Assembly: GCA_947652605.1 (NCBI GenBank)
Contig: OX393578.1
Span: 55,063,415 to 55,127,414, forward strand
DNA from: Elmis aenea
Taxonomy: Eukaryota > Arthropoda > Insecta > Coleoptera > Elmidae
DNA: 64,000 nt
Direction of reading: 5' to 3'
In this document: positions 35,820 through 47,090 of the stretch, one piece after another
How the letters are laid out: each line of letters begins with the position of its first letter
Position numbering within the stretch: position 1 is the first letter of the stretch
Program-made: the position numbers and the translations under genes
Notes under the pieces: generated by a model
Databases searched by the model: none
The model's input: the letters and a program-made list of their open reading frames with translations, nothing else
Told to the model about the DNA's origin: nothing

Positions 35820-35917
35820 ATCACTATGGCGACCAGCTACTTTCCGGCCCAGGCCTGTGAAAACACTTCATTACCATGGCAACCACCTACTTTCTGGCCT
35901 AGGCCAGTAGAAATGTA
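35820..35917. repeat. Imperfect 48-bp tandem duplication
   Basis: CATCACTATGGCGACCAGCT through GGCCCAGGCCTGTG is followed directly by CATTACCATGGCAACCACCT through GGCCTAGGCCAGTA. It lies in intron 2 of NPC2 gene A, in a locally GC-rich patch. A minus-strand frame next to it (35751-35557) has no recognised domain. Confidence 0.7.
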
Positions 35918-36234
35918 TTTTCCAGCCTAAAATTTGATCGGAAACAAGTGATTTTCTGGACGGACGCAAACAAAGTTTGTTCTTAAAAATAAGTTGACCC
36001 ATTATGCTTGGATGGATTGAAAACTTCCCGATTTGACATAGCATGTGATGTTCAAATTTTTCTATGCTTTGTTTAGTAGAATAAAACCTAAAATGTCAGT
36101 TCAATTTCTACTAAAGTTTTCGAGTTACAACTGATCAAGACGTAAGATTAGTGCCAGGATGTTAACTCCGGATCAGAAACCATTTTAAAGCCAATTTTTC
36201 CAGCAGCGTTTGGACCGATTTTTGACGAACAAAA

Positions 36235-36480
36235 TATCCAAGAGGCACAAGCAAGATGGCTAGGTCATCCATATAAAATGGGAAAAAATAGGATGCCCAG
36301 GAAGCTTATGAAGCGCGAATGGGAGAAATAAACCAAAAAGGATGACCAAGAAGAACTTGGAATGAGGAGGTGCCAGAAACAGAGTAGGTTTAGAGAAATT
36401 GCAAGAGTAGAAAAGGATGCAGGAAAGAATGCAAAAAGAGGCCGAATACATAAAAAGAAACAAAAGCTTTGCACCTAACG
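36235..36480 (+). mobile_element. RTE-like LINE, extreme C-terminal remnant
   Basis: A plus-strand frame with indels reads ARWLGHPYKMGKNRMPRKLM, then KKDDQEELGMRRCQKQ and ARVEKDAGKNAKRGRIHKK. This resembles the RTE-type tail (W-x-GH, R-x-P-R, R-R-G-R-P-x-x-T-W). Only the tail remains. It lies in intron 2 of NPC2 gene A. Confidence 0.6.
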
Positions 36481-36519
36481 CTAGAGAGGCGTAAGAATAA
36501 GAACAAGAAGAATACTACC

Positions 36520-36890
36520 TTCCAAAGAGCAAAACAAAAATTGCGCGTACTACGCTCAGTTATTAAACCGATTAAAACAAAATATTTTTGATAAAAGCCC
36601 GGGTTTGGCGAAGAAAACGGTACTCTTTCATTTGGATGGATTGGTCATTCTAGATCGCAAATTCACAATTAAAGAATTGAGCTTGGAATTGATTTCCCCA
36701 GCACTGTAATCTCCAGATTTGGCCCTCTTTGACTACTATATGTATGTATCTAAACTTTAAAAAAAAATCTTGGAAAGATCAAATGATGAGCTCGGAGGAC
36801 TGTAAACATTTATTTTTCAAAACTCAACGAATCCTTATACAAAGAGCGCATAATAAAGTTTGCAACATCGCTGGAATGAACGCATCTGCA
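36520..36890 (+). pseudogene. Mariner transposase C-terminal remnant
   Basis: In two frames it reads YAQLLNRLKQNIFDKSPGLA then KKTVLFHLDG (second catalytic block), a degraded SPDLALFDYYMY-like third block, and a tail with NEL, N-P-Y and W-N-E-R-I remnants. This is the pattern of classical mariner transposases. Several stops and indels. It ends about 60 bases before exon 2 of NPC2 gene A, so the intron has grown by insertions. Confidence 0.7.
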
Positions 36891-36953
36891 TAGCAGATAC
36901 ATAAATAACACCTCTCTTCTGGTTATAACACTTAAATATGTCTAAAAACTTAC

Positions 36954-37058
36954 TTGCTATGTATGTAATTGTAAGCGTATACGTTTGTCCGATTTTCAGT
37001 TCACAGGGAATCCTGCTGCACCCCTCCAAATCGACCGCTTCCAGAGTATATGAAGAAC
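36954..37058 (-). CDS. NPC2/ML-domain protein A, exon 2
   Basis: 105 bases. The first two complete the Gly codon of exon 1, then SSYTLEAVDLEGCSRIPCEL and KIGQTYTLTITYIA follow; it ends in phase 1, completed as Thr by exon 3. The cysteines in EGC and PC and the PCELKIG turn are the conserved NPC2 pattern C-x-x-x-P-C-x-L-x-x-G. The acceptor TTTTGTAG and donor GTAAGTTT are on the minus strand. Same length as exon 2 of the second NPC2 gene (56096-56200). Confidence 0.93.
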
Positions 37059-37130
37059 CTACAAAACAACATCAATTTACTTAACATTGCCTCCTCATTA
37101 TAAATAGCTTCGAACGAAATCAAAACTTAC

Positions 37131-37212
37131 CACAATCACTAAAAGCTATGTCGCCAGCTTTTACACTTAAAACCTCGATAAATATCAAAACAACTAGAAA
37201 ATAGCGATGCAT
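37131..37212 (-). CDS. NPC2/ML-domain protein A, exon 1 with signal peptide
   Basis: The ATG at 37212 starts MHRYFLVVLIFIEVLSVKAG followed by DIAFSDC, then one base of the next codon. The hydrophobic run of about 12 residues and small residues before the mature start form a secretion signal. The mature protein would begin near DIAFSDCG, whose cysteine is the first of six. NPC2 proteins bind sterols or other small lipids in a beta-sandwich; insect members act in sterol transport, immunity and chemosensation. The spliced gene (exons 37212-37131, 37058-36954, 34946-34777, 33652-33566) gives 147 residues, the normal size. Confidence 0.92.
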
Positions 37213-37302
37213 TTTTTTTTTTTAAATAAACACGTAAGTACAGTAAACGATATATCTCGGCGCGTTGCAGCAAATCTGTGTCGTTCCAAACAACTTCTGT
37301 AA

Positions 37303-37309
37303 ATTTATA
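37303..37309 (-). promoter_or_regulatory. Possible TATA box of NPC2 gene A
   Basis: TATAAAT on the minus strand about 90 bases upstream of the ATG of NPC2 gene A. The spacing would leave a 5' UTR of roughly 60 bases. No clear initiator was identified. Confidence 0.35.
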
Positions 37310-37699
37310 GATAATTTCATCAAACAATTGGGTATCGAAAAAAAAGTATAATTACTTAAGTGTAAATCTTATCAGAGAACGTCAAACCAGTTTAAGTAAA
37401 TCGAATTGAATCCGTGAGAGATAACTAAAAAAAATTGATACAGAAATAAACAAAATGTTACTGATAGCATTGCGAAAATAATGCATGATGTTTAAAATAG
37501 CTAAAAGCCGATTTATGTTTGGAAAGAAATGCAAAGAAAATTGTTTTGAAATCAACATTATTATCCAAAACTAATTGTATGTATGTCGGTCTCTGTGTCG
37601 GTTGCTTCATAAAAAAGTTCTCTAATTGGCTTATGATCTTGAATAAGTGGTTCCTAGTGATTAATTTAAAGATTTATTCCTTTTCATGAAAACCTACGT

Positions 37700-38665
37700 G
37701 TGCTTAACATTCTTCATCCACAATTCTTCGCCTCCACAATTCTTCGCCCACAATTCTTCGTCTACACAATTCTTCGCTGCCACAATTATTTGCTGCCGCA
37801 ATTTTTCGTCGCATACAAGCATATCACAAATTTTGTTTCTAAATGTGATTGTTTTTATTTATAACGTAATTTTTACAAAAAATATTTTATAATAATATGT
37901 TAGGTTAGTTCAGCTCAGGCTAATTAAATTTTTATTCATTTTAACATAAACAAGATTAAAAATTACAACATACTCTATTTATGTAGCAATTTTTAAACAT
38001 AATATTAAAAGAAGAAGTATTAATATACAAGAAACAACTTTAGGCTAATGTAAAATAATCTGTAAAAATTTAAAAAAAGCATATCACAAATTTTGTTTCT
38101 AAATGTGATTGTTTTTATTTATAATGTAATTTTTACAAATTATTTTTGTAAGAGGTTATGTTACATTAGGTCAGGTCAGGTTAATTTGATTTTTATTCAT
38201 ACTATATTAACATAAACAAGATTAAAAATCACAACATGCGTTATTTAACTAGCAATTTTTAATTATAACATTAAAAGAAGAAGTAATAATATACAAGAAA
38301 CAATTTAAGGCTAATGTAAAATAATCTGTAAAAATTACGTTATAAATAAAAACAATCACATTTACAAGCAAAATTTGTGATATGCTTGTATGCGACGAAA
38401 AATTGTGGCGGCGAAGAATTGTGGCGGCGAAGAATTGTGTAGGCGAAGAATTGTGGGCGAAGAATTGTGAGGGAAGAATTGTGGAGGCGAAGAATTGTGG
38501 GCGAAGAATTGTGGGCGAAGAATTGTGGGCGACGAATTGTGGGCGAAGAATTGTGTGCGAAGAATTGTGGGCGAAGAATTGTGGGCGAAGAATTGCTGAA
38601 GCGAAGAATTGTGGGCGAAGAACTACTGTGGGTGAAGAATTGTAGGCGAAGTATGTTCCTGGACC
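37700..38665. mobile_element. Inverted-repeat element bounded by 14-bp tandem arrays
   Basis: The left side is an array of about seven CACAATTCTTCGCC-like units (37715-37810). Two direct copies of an approximately 258-bp block follow (from about 37816 and 38074, both starting GCATATCACAAATTTTGTTT). An inverted copy of that block's start lies at 38330-38388. The right side is an array of about 15 GGCGAAGAATTGTG units (38395-38655). GAAAACCTA occurs at 37688-37696 and 38667-38675 and may be a target duplication. No protein-coding gene; open frames over the arrays are repeat artefacts. Confidence 0.8.
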
Positions 38666-38679
38666 CGAAAACCTAAAGT

Positions 38680-41600
38680 GACTATTGCTTTTTTTGTTAT
38701 ATCAGGTCGCTGGGATATTCACAAAGATAATTTCCAAATGGTGTTATATTTTGAACGATTTACAGATTTAGTCGTGGTTCTTGTGTTGTGAAAATGAGTG
38801 AAATCTATCTAAAGTACAGAACTGTCCTTATGATATTGTATAAAATATATTATTGTGAAGAGAAATTGAATTAGAATGTGATTCTGTGAAAATGTATTCT
38901 ATTTAAAAAACAAAAGTTGGATATTTTTCCGAAAAATAGGTAGGCTATGGAACAAAATTTTAGCACCATTTTGTAGACCAACTTTTGTTTAATAAGTGTC
39001 TTATTTAACTTTTTTTGTATCTTTAATATTTCAGCAGATATAAGCCGAACGATGAAAAATCAGCCACGCTGTATAAATTATAGGAGTATCTTATATCACA
39101 CAAGAATAAAAATGTAATCAATATATTTTCTGGAACATGATATGAATAACGACAAACTTTCCTTATATGTTTGTTATTAGAAACATGCCCCAGTAATCAA
39201 TCCCACCTTTATATTTGCATAACATCAAATATCTTAAACAATAGACAATTTAATACGTGTGTTATTCTTATAAAAGATGATGCACACGTGCAGATATATA
39301 GGAAATTAATACTAAAACATGTAAATATGGTGTTGCAACAGCTGCGCTATTTTTTTTTAAGTCCAGATTACAGATTTTAATACGATAATTGAATCAAGTG
39401 ACACTTCAAAACGTTGTAAATATACTGTTGAGCTAAATTTTCTGAAAAACGTCATACTAAGTGCTTTTATGGGCACTTTATTCTTAACAGCAAGTTAGTA
39501 ATTAATGTTTGGCGCCAGCCTTTGTTCCGCGAATGAAGCTTCAAACGAAATAGGTACATGTTCTGCACTTATTTTAGTCACATCTTAAAATTTGGTTATC
39601 GTATCGATTAAATCATTGTCGCCGAATAGAGTACATAGTACTATTTTAATCTCTCCGATCAAAAACACATTAGCTCATCGATATAGACAAATTCAAGTTG
39701 ATTAGTAACGTGAAATAAATATTACACTACTACTTGCAATTACAACATTTACATGACGATAATTTTGCGTTCTGTGTACTATGACATCATAATATTGCTT
39801 GGTATTGATTATCAATTGGTGCAGCAAAAGTACAAAAGTACAAAAGTTGCTGTCGATAAGGACAATGTGTTGGGTTCAAAAAATTAAGCAAGACCCAAAT
39901 TAATTATAGACTAATAAATGCTATATTTTTGCCATTATTTCGATGAGATAATTTTTTTTACTTCTTCATAAAGTCATCGACCATTTGATGTAACCTCATA
40001 TCTAATCTAGTGAATCTGAGTGTCTAATTATAGTATTGTTCAATAATACGAAATAAATACAAAGAAAAAGGCAGGAGAAGTTTTATGAAAAATGTTTATT
40101 TTTTTATCATTCTAGAATGTCTCAAAAATGTATACAGTAATGCCATTGGGATTTATAAAAATAATTTACATTACCCCTTATGTCAATAATCGAGTACCCA
40201 GGTACCCACCTAAGCACTGTTGGTGAATTTTTTTTAATGTTTTAGTGATTTCTTTTTTAAAACCTCTCAGATCGTCAGGATTTTATCTTTTTTAAAGCAA
40301 ACTATAATTTTATATATTTTTTACCCGTCCTGGAACCAAACATTTTTTTACATCAAAGTTCACGTAGTCATTCTCAATAGGGTATGCAGCTGTAGAAAAA
40401 TAAGATTTATGTGCAATTATCGATTAAACACACTAATATACAGGGTGTATATGTATAAATTGGCGGAAGCGCTACACGTGGCGATTATCTTCGTAAAATT
40501 CCAAGTCGAAAATCTTAATACGAAAATGTTGTACCATGCTTGCTGTGTCTGCAAGAGGTCCTCAAAGTTTTGACATTCAGTTCTTTAAAAAGCGTTATTA
40601 TTTAATATTTTTTAATGAAATTTTGGAATAAAAATAAATTTCGAATATTATTTTTCCTAGATATTGTGTTTTTCCTTTCAAAAACTGGTGTTGAAAATAT
40701 GTTTATCACTGATTTGAATGAAAATAATTTACATGGCAACATTGTCATTAGCTGTCATCTCTGTTTTTTCTCGTAATTATTTCTAGTTTGTGTTAGACGA
40801 TACCTCAAAGTTTGCAGCTATGTTAACGAACTGAAGGCTTTCAGTTCGAACAAATATTACAAATACCTAAGTAAAACTTGTTAATAAAAAAATGTCCAAA
40901 CGCAAATCAATGGATGCAATGTTGCAAATTTTTTCTTTCTTTAAATGGTTCCTGAGGCCATAGTAAGCATGGTACAACATTCATATGAAAAAATCTTTCG
41001 TCTAAAGCTGATCTGACTTTGTCCAGGGTTTTAATAAAACAATACGTTTTGTAAATGTTTAAATCTTGGAGACCCTTTCTACCCGGAGCCTTTTTCAGGG
41101 CGGGTCGATTTGCTCCAATCGACCTAAGACCGGCCCTGACAAACACTAGATATGCTTCGCATATTCAGCTAGATGTATAAAAACAGACGCAATCTTTTTC
41201 CCAAGTCAGTAACATGCGTAATATACACCCACACGTCCACAAAGTTCAATAACATGGTGGGTCAATAGATTTATTATTTCGGTATTCTTTTTAATCGCAT
41301 CTAGCTTTTTACGGACTGTACTTAATTATTAATTTAAGCAATTTATATTCTGTGGCCATTCACGGGATTATTATAAAAATGAGATGATGGAGGAATACAA
41401 AGAACAATATAATTACTCACGTAACATAACCATTAATACATGCAGCAGAATTTTTTTAAATATTATTTTTTAAAGCAAATTAATCATGGGATTTAGTGAA
41501 TTATCTAAGCGTTCCCATAGAAGAACATAGATGATAATAAACAGCTTAGCATAGCATAGTATTATATTACATTGTCGCAACACGTAGGTAATGTAGTTAA

Positions 41601-42180
41601 CAAAAGAAAGAATAGTAGTTGTAGATATACTGTCGATGTTACTACATTAATAATGTTAAAGTAATAAACAAATCTTTTTTTTTTTAAGTGACGTTATTCA
41701 AAAGCATAATTAGTGCTAGCTGTGGAAAGCATATCAAATCGTGCATACGTTTGGCAATAATAATGATAAATACATATCAGTTCTAGTGCGGGTAAATAAA
41801 TACCGAACATAAAATAATTATCATGTTTGTAAACTTATGGAACTAAAATTGAAATAAAATAGTCGTTAAAATAAATTACTAACAACTAATAATTGCTGTT
41901 GTAAATATTGCTATCTTCATTCTTAATCACTTGTTATTACAAATAATTGCTAATAATTGTTTTAGTTATCGCTAAATTGCCTTTATGTGCATTAGTATTA
42001 AGTTATTTTGTCATGAAATATTACTCCAGTATTTAACGAATAATAAATTAATTAGATTATTCATATCAAATAAAAATATAGATAAGGTTTCTTAAGTCTG
42101 TTTAATAAGATTCGTTTGTTAAAGAAAATTTACAGCAGTGTTAAGATTCTATTATCTTTGCCAAAGTTTGTTTCTTCATT
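38680..42180. other. AT-rich intergenic stretch without recognised genes
   Basis: At 40441 TA is followed by CAGGGTGTATATGTATAAAT, a single element end of the type common here. At 41140-41075 the minus strand has CAGGGCCGGTCTTAGGTCG followed by GC-rich bases, resembling a hAT terminus, without a partner. No host exon or RNA gene was recognised. Confidence 0.5.
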
Positions 42181-42186
42181 TTATAC

Positions 42187-43800
42187 ATAATAATAATAAT
42201 AATAATAGGCTTTATTTAGTTATAAAAGAAACTATTTATACATCAATCTTTACAACTAATACTTCAAATTAAAATTGCAGTTTTACATTGGTCTTACAAC
42301 CTTCTTTAAACGCATGCAGATTAACAGAATATTTTAATTCGTTTTGTAATTGATTAAATAATTTTAGCCCTTTGTAATAGAGCGAGTTCTGTGTACTACT
42401 TTTTTTTACATTTAGGCAGTCTAAAATGTTCTCTTTGTCTTGTTTTATAATCATGCTGTTCTTTGTTGTATATCAGATATTTACTCATATATCCTGGCAT
42501 CATATTGTTTATACATTTATATATTAGAACCAAAACGTTATACACTGTATTTTGCTATATATTAAGGAACCCCAACTTATTATGCATATATTCAATTTTA
42601 GTTAATTTAGAACACTGTAATATGATACGCAAAGCTCTGTTTTGCTGCTTTTGTAATTTTTTCAGATCCCCCTCATTACTTAGAAATATTATGCTACTGC
42701 AATAATTAAAGTATGGTTCTATTATTGTATGATAGATCAATATCCTAGCTTCAAAGTTTAATTTATTCGATATTCTCCCAAAATAACTAATTTTTGAACC
42801 AACTTTTTTTACAATATAATCTATGTTCTTTTTAAATTTTAGATGATTATCTATAATTACCCCTAGGTATTTAAACTCTTCAACTATCTCTACTTTATTA
42901 TTATCTATAAATACGTTAACATTTGACATATTGCTGAATTTTGTACTACCTATTACCATGCATTTTGTTTTAGATACATTCAACTCCAGTTTATTAGCTT
43001 TAAACCAATCTGTTACTTCAATTAAATCTTTGTTTATGACATAAACTGTTGTTTGTAAATCTTCACCTGATACCGAAATTAACGTATCATCTGCAAATAA
43101 ATGCATGTCACACGATTTAACTGTCTGCGTAATGTCATTTATGTAAATATTGAATAAAACTGGACCTAAAACTGATCCTTGTGGTACACCTAACTCGTTA
43201 ATAATTGCCTTTGATTCTACTTTTCCCACCCTGGTTTTTTGAAATCTGTTTGATAAATAACTTTCAAACCATTTTAGTTCATTCCCTTGGATTCCGTACA
43301 TTTGTAATTTTTGCAAAAGTCTTTTTCTACAGATGGTTTCAAATGCTCGTTTCAGATCGACAAAAACTGCCAAAATTATTTTATCGTTTTCAATTTCATC
43401 TCTCCAATTTGTTAAAACTAAATTCAATGCTGTTTCGCATGAATGCTTATGTCTAAATCCTGATTGAGAATCTGAAATAGTTTTTTTACTGTTAAGAAAT
43501 TCTACGAGTTGTTGTTTAACTATAATTTCTAATATTTGTTCTATTTTAGGTAACATATTTATAGGTCTAAACTCACCGCATTTTTTAGTGTTAATAATTT
43601 TTGGAATAGGAATAACCGTATTAATTTTCCAAATTTCTTCTAATGTTTGCCCGATTACTGGTAAGGCATCCCTTATTGTACTAAGTGAAATATTATCTGT
43701 ACTACTTGAATTTTTGATAGTATTCACTATTTTGTATACTTGGTCTAAGGTAACACATCTAAATTTAAAGGTGTCACTAGCACTTTTTATTTTAAGAATT
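42187..43800 (-). mobile_element. LINE, 5'-truncated, with near-intact reverse transcriptase
   Basis: Read on the minus strand: pre-RT segment from about 43800, the RT frame 43727-42555, a short C-terminal frame 42454-42269, then a 3' tail with an (ATT)n run at 42187-42210. One frameshift or stop separates the last two. The tail microsatellite and missing 5' end are typical of target-primed insertion. Confidence 0.85.
42555..43727 (-). CDS. LINE reverse transcriptase, partial but open (390 aa)
   Basis: RNA-dependent DNA polymerase of a non-LTR retrotransposon. Conserved RT blocks in order: VIPIPKIINTKKCGEFRPIN near the start, SGFRHKHSCETALNLV, VFVDLKRAFETICRKRLLQK (block A; the usual D-x-x-K-A-F-D reads here D-L-K-R-A-F-E), GVPQGSVLGPVLFNIYIND (block B), LFADDTLISV (block C, FADD) and FKYLGVIIDNHLKF (thumb). 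No endonuclease domain because the element is truncated. The frame is open over 390 codons, so this is a fairly young copy. Clade (jockey- or CR1-like) not determined. Confidence 0.85.
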   Translation of the reverse strand: MNTIKNSSSTDNISLSTIRDALPVIGQTLEEIWKINTVIPIPKIINTKKCGEFRPINMLPKIEQILEIIVKQQLVEFLNSKKTISDSQSGFRHKHSCETALNLVLTNWRDEIENDKIILAVFVDLKRAFETICRKRLLQKLQMYGIQGNELKWFESYLSNRFQKTRVGKVESKAIINELGVPQGSVLGPVLFNIYINDITQTVKSCDMHLFADDTLISVSGEDLQTTVYVINKDLIEVTDWFKANKLELNVSKTKCMVIGSTKFSNMSNVNVFIDNNKVEIVEEFKYLGVIIDNHLKFKKNIDYIVKKVGSKISYFGRISNKLNFEARILIYHTIIEPYFNYCSSIIFLSNEGDLKKLQKQQNRALRIILQCSKLTKIEYMHNKLGFLNI

Positions 43801-44105
43801 GTGAGAAATGAGAAAAGTAATTTTTGAATTTATGCATTCATATTTTATATTAGGTGCTCCAGTATATTTATCAATCAATGACGAATCTTTTTAAAGTGTT
43901 TTTAATATCAAATGGTGATTATAACCTTATAAGCACATACTTTTAATCCTATAAAGTTTTATACTTTGAAGTTTTTGCGCATAATGTAATTTATTATTTT
44001 AAAAAGTATTGTCTTTATATCACTTATAAAAATAACACAAGTGTAGCAATGACTGAAATATGGTCTAATAGGAAGCGATGCTGAAATTAAAATGTATTAC
44101 ATACA
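43801..44105. other. Intergenic gap
   Basis: AT-rich sequence between the LINE and the fold-back element. No feature recognised. Confidence 0.5.
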
Positions 44106-44777
44106 CAGGGTGATTCACGTAGAAGGGCCACTACTGCGATCCCGTAAACGGTAAGAGCTACAAAGAAGTTTAAATTAGACAAACTGTTTTCCTTTCCAAG
44201 ATCTATTCAGTGATGCTTTAATGTTTTAAATAAGTTCGATGGCACGCTGGATAATAAACAAAAATCAAAATGGGCATTTATTTTTTATCGTTATAACTGG
44301 GTTATACTTAACGGTACAAAAATATTTTTGGGGGAAAAGTTGCTGATTATTTTACGTTCTGTAAAATCAAAACATTCCTTTCAATATTGTTTAAATACTT
44401 TGATAAATGAGAAACTTTCATTCATTTAAATTGAAACTATAGTTAGCTACGGTCTCATTAAAAAGCATTTTTCCCTTGTTTTAATGATATAAAATTTAGT
44501 GTATTTATTTTGATAGTTGGGCTAAAAACAAATAAAATCTATCAAATAGTCCCTATGAAGCTATGGCGTACCATGAATTGAAACAATATTGAAACAAATG
44601 AATGCTTTCATTTTACTGTACGTAAAATAATCTATAACTTTTTTCCCAAAAATATTTTTGTACCATCAAGAATAACCGAGTTACAAACAATTCAAAATAA
44701 ATGCCCATTATAATTTTTGTTTGTTATTTAGCGTGCCATGGAACTTTTTTAAAACATTAAAGCATTACTGACAAGGG

Positions 44778-46400
44778 GGTTCACGATATGTTATACCCTT
44801 ACCAAAAATCAGCAATCCTGTAGAATACAAAGATCTGAGACCCATAAGTTTACTATCAACTCTATCTAAGGTCTTAGAAAAACTTATGCATAAACAAATA
44901 AAAACACATCTTGAACAACATAGTATTTTACCAGTTTTTCAATCCGGCTTCAGAAGTAAATACAGTTGCACTACTGCTCTGTTAAACCTTACCGATGACC
45001 TTATAAGAGCCGCAGATGAAGGAAAGCTGACTTTGGTTGTGTTTCTGGATTTTAGCAAGGCATTCGATACGATCAAGCATTCAGTATTGTATTCTTTGTT
45101 ACACTTTATTGGTTTCGATAATCCAGCCATTCAATTAATAAAAAGTTATTTATCATTTCGTAGTCAGCAGGTTGTATATGATGGCAAAATATCAGATGTA
45201 AAATTTACTAACTGTGGCGTCCCACAAGGGTCCATTCTGGGACCCCTGTTGTTCATTATTTACACCTGTCAATTGCCACTATGCTTGAACTTCACCAAAT
45301 ATGTGATGTATGCTGATGACACTCATATTTACATCAGTTTTAAAAAAGAATTTTTAGTTGATGCTGTTTATAAAGTAAACAAAGACCTTCAATCAATTTA
45401 TGAATATTCGCAGGAACACCACCTTTTTCTTAATGCCGCTAAGTCTGCGTGGATGCTGTTTGGTAATCAGAAAGTTGTTTCGGAAATAAACAACGCGATA
45501 GCTATTAAAGTTAATGGTGTCAATGTACCATTTGTCGAATCTTTCAAAACTCTGGGGCTCACCTTGGATAATTCTTTTAGATACAGAAATCATGTATCAA
45601 AATGCATACAAAAAGCATACCTAAATTTAAAACTTTTATATCCTCACCGAAGCTATCTTAATACTTATGTAAAAAAAATGTTATGCGACGCAATGGTACT
45701 CTCACATTTCAATTACGCGGCACCAGTTTATGGCCACTGCTTAGATTACGATACTAAATGTAAAATTCAAAGGGTTCAAAACAGTTCTTTTAGATTTGTT
45801 TATGGCATAAGAAAATTTCAAAAAATTTCCCTTAAATTTAAGTTAATGGGATGGGTCAATATGCAAAATAAACGTATCCTACAAAGCGTCACTCTGTACC
45901 ATAATTTATTTCTGTCTAAAGCTCCTAAATATTTACTAAACAAAATTACCTTCAGAACTGATGTCCACAACTTAAACGTCAGGAATAGGGGTCGTATCAG
46001 TCCACCACAACACAAAACTAAGTTCTTTGAACGATCATTTTCTTTTAATATTTACAAATTATACAACTCTATTCCGGACAGTTTGAAAATCTGTGACTCA
46101 AAGTCATTTAAGAGAAAGGTTTTACCGTATTGTGGCTGAGGGCAGGCTATTATTGTAGTAATTTTTTTTTTAAATCAGATTTTGTTGAATCAGATTTGCA
46201 AGTTTTGGCAGTTAACATGTGAATAGGTTGTTTTTGGAAATATTATTTTGTCTTCTACATTATAAATGTTGCCTCATATTTATATTCATATTTTTATTAT
46301 TTTTATTATTATAAGTTTTATTTTGAATGTACCTTCAAACAAGGTTGAGTGGAAGAGCAATCCATTGTTCTAGACAATGGATTAAACTACGCCTTGCGGT
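44778..46400 (+). mobile_element. LINE, 5'-truncated, inserted in a fold-back arm
   Basis: It begins near 44788 in the RT domain (VIPLPKISNPVEYKDLRPIS), keeps the RT to its stop at 46139, and continues with about 260 bases of 3' UTR. The 3' UTR contains a perfect 10-bp stem, AATCCATTGT and ACAATGGATT, at 46359-46383, just after GGTTGAGTGGAAGAGC. The exact 3' junction is unclear because another element follows. Confidence 0.8.
44886..46139 (+). CDS. LINE reverse transcriptase C-terminal two thirds, open (417 aa)
   Basis: Reverse transcriptase of a second LINE family. Visible blocks: SGFRSKYSCTTALLNL, VVFLDFSKAFDTIKHSVLYS (block A, catalytic Asp in FLDFSKAFD), GVPQGSILGPLLFIIYTC (block B), YVMYADDTHIYISF (block C, YADD), SFKTLGLTLDNSFRYRNHV (thumb). 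A long C-terminal region ends with NIYKLYNSIPDSLKICDSKS. Sequence in the same frame extends upstream to about 44788, so the first Met at 44886 is not a true start. All catalytic residues are present, so decay is slight, but the 5' truncation removes the endonuclease. Confidence 0.85.
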   Translation: MHKQIKTHLEQHSILPVFQSGFRSKYSCTTALLNLTDDLIRAADEGKLTLVVFLDFSKAFDTIKHSVLYSLLHFIGFDNPAIQLIKSYLSFRSQQVVYDGKISDVKFTNCGVPQGSILGPLLFIIYTCQLPLCLNFTKYVMYADDTHIYISFKKEFLVDAVYKVNKDLQSIYEYSQEHHLFLNAAKSAWMLFGNQKVVSEINNAIAIKVNGVNVPFVESFKTLGLTLDNSFRYRNHVSKCIQKAYLNLKLLYPHRSYLNTYVKKMLCDAMVLSHFNYAAPVYGHCLDYDTKCKIQRVQNSSFRFVYGIRKFQKISLKFKLMGWVNMQNKRILQSVTLYHNLFLSKAPKYLLNKITFRTDVHNLNVRNRGRISPPQHKTKFFERSFSFNIYKLYNSIPDSLKICDSKSFKRKVLPYCG

Positions 46401-46414
46401 TGCCATATAACATA

Positions 46415-46782
46415 TATGTTGTCGCTAGAATCTGATCAAGGCTGTGTTTACTGCATCAGAACATCAAAACTACATGTTTTGCAGAGTTATAAGTGCAACT
46501 AACCATTTCCTTCGGAAAAATAGGGGAAACACTGAAAAGTTAAATCATAAAGGCAATATTTGCGATCGCGTTGGCCATGAAACCGTCAGAGATAAAATCG
46601 AAATTCTTCTATTTACCAGTTCGTGTATCCTTTGCAAGTAAAATGGTGCAAAGTTTATGAAAAAATCTTAAACTGTTCCGGAAACGGAAATGGCCAGTGG
46701 CACGCATAACTCTGCAAAAAAAATTGTTTTGATGTTTTTGATGCAATAAACACAGCCTTGATCAGATTCTAGCGACAACATA
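46415..46782. mobile_element. 368-bp inverted-repeat element
   Basis: TATGTTGTCGCTAGAATCTG at 46415 continues for about 55 bases as a near-exact complement of the stretch ending 46782. Weaker pairing extends inward to about 100 bases (TTTGCAGAGTTAT against ATAACTCTGCAAA). No coding content; a MITE of unknown family. Confidence 0.75.
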
Positions 46783-47090
46783 TCGTGTCCTTCCCAGGTG
46801 AGTAGGTCTTAAAACGGTAAAAAGTTTGTCTAATTTAAACTTCTTTGTAGATCTCATCATCTACGAGATCCCAACAATGGCCCTTCTATGTGAACCACCC
46901 TGTATAGCGTTTATATTTTAACTTTTTTTATTACTTCATACAGTATTCGGTTATTTTATATTGCATTTAATAGTATATTATGCAACAAGTTTTATAAACG
47001 TCAGTTTAGACGCGAGTTTGTTTAGGCACGAGCGGAGCGTGTTTAAACACAAGAGTGTCTAGAGACGTTTATTAACGAGTTACATACTAC

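Larger units (their letters stand above)
44106..46902. mobile_element. Fold-back element interrupted by a LINE and a small inverted-repeat element
   Basis: The left end is CAGGGTGATTCACGTAGAAG; the right end, read backwards, is CAGGGTGGTTCACATAGAAG; TA flanks at 46903. The left arm 44106-44490 pairs with 44580-44777, and the rest of the right arm resumes at about 46790-46902. The gap in the right arm holds a LINE (44778-46400) and a 368-bp inverted-repeat element (46415-46782). The arms contain a TAGTTAGCTACGGTCTCATT box at 44440 like those of other fold-back families. Confidence 0.8.

Noticed and set aside
38382..38676. Open frames encoding EELWAKNCG-like repeats
   Set aside because: They only read through the 14-bp tandem array and have no independent coding signal.
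42463..43827. Plus-strand open frames opposite the LINE
   Set aside because: Shadows of the minus-strand reverse transcriptase frame.
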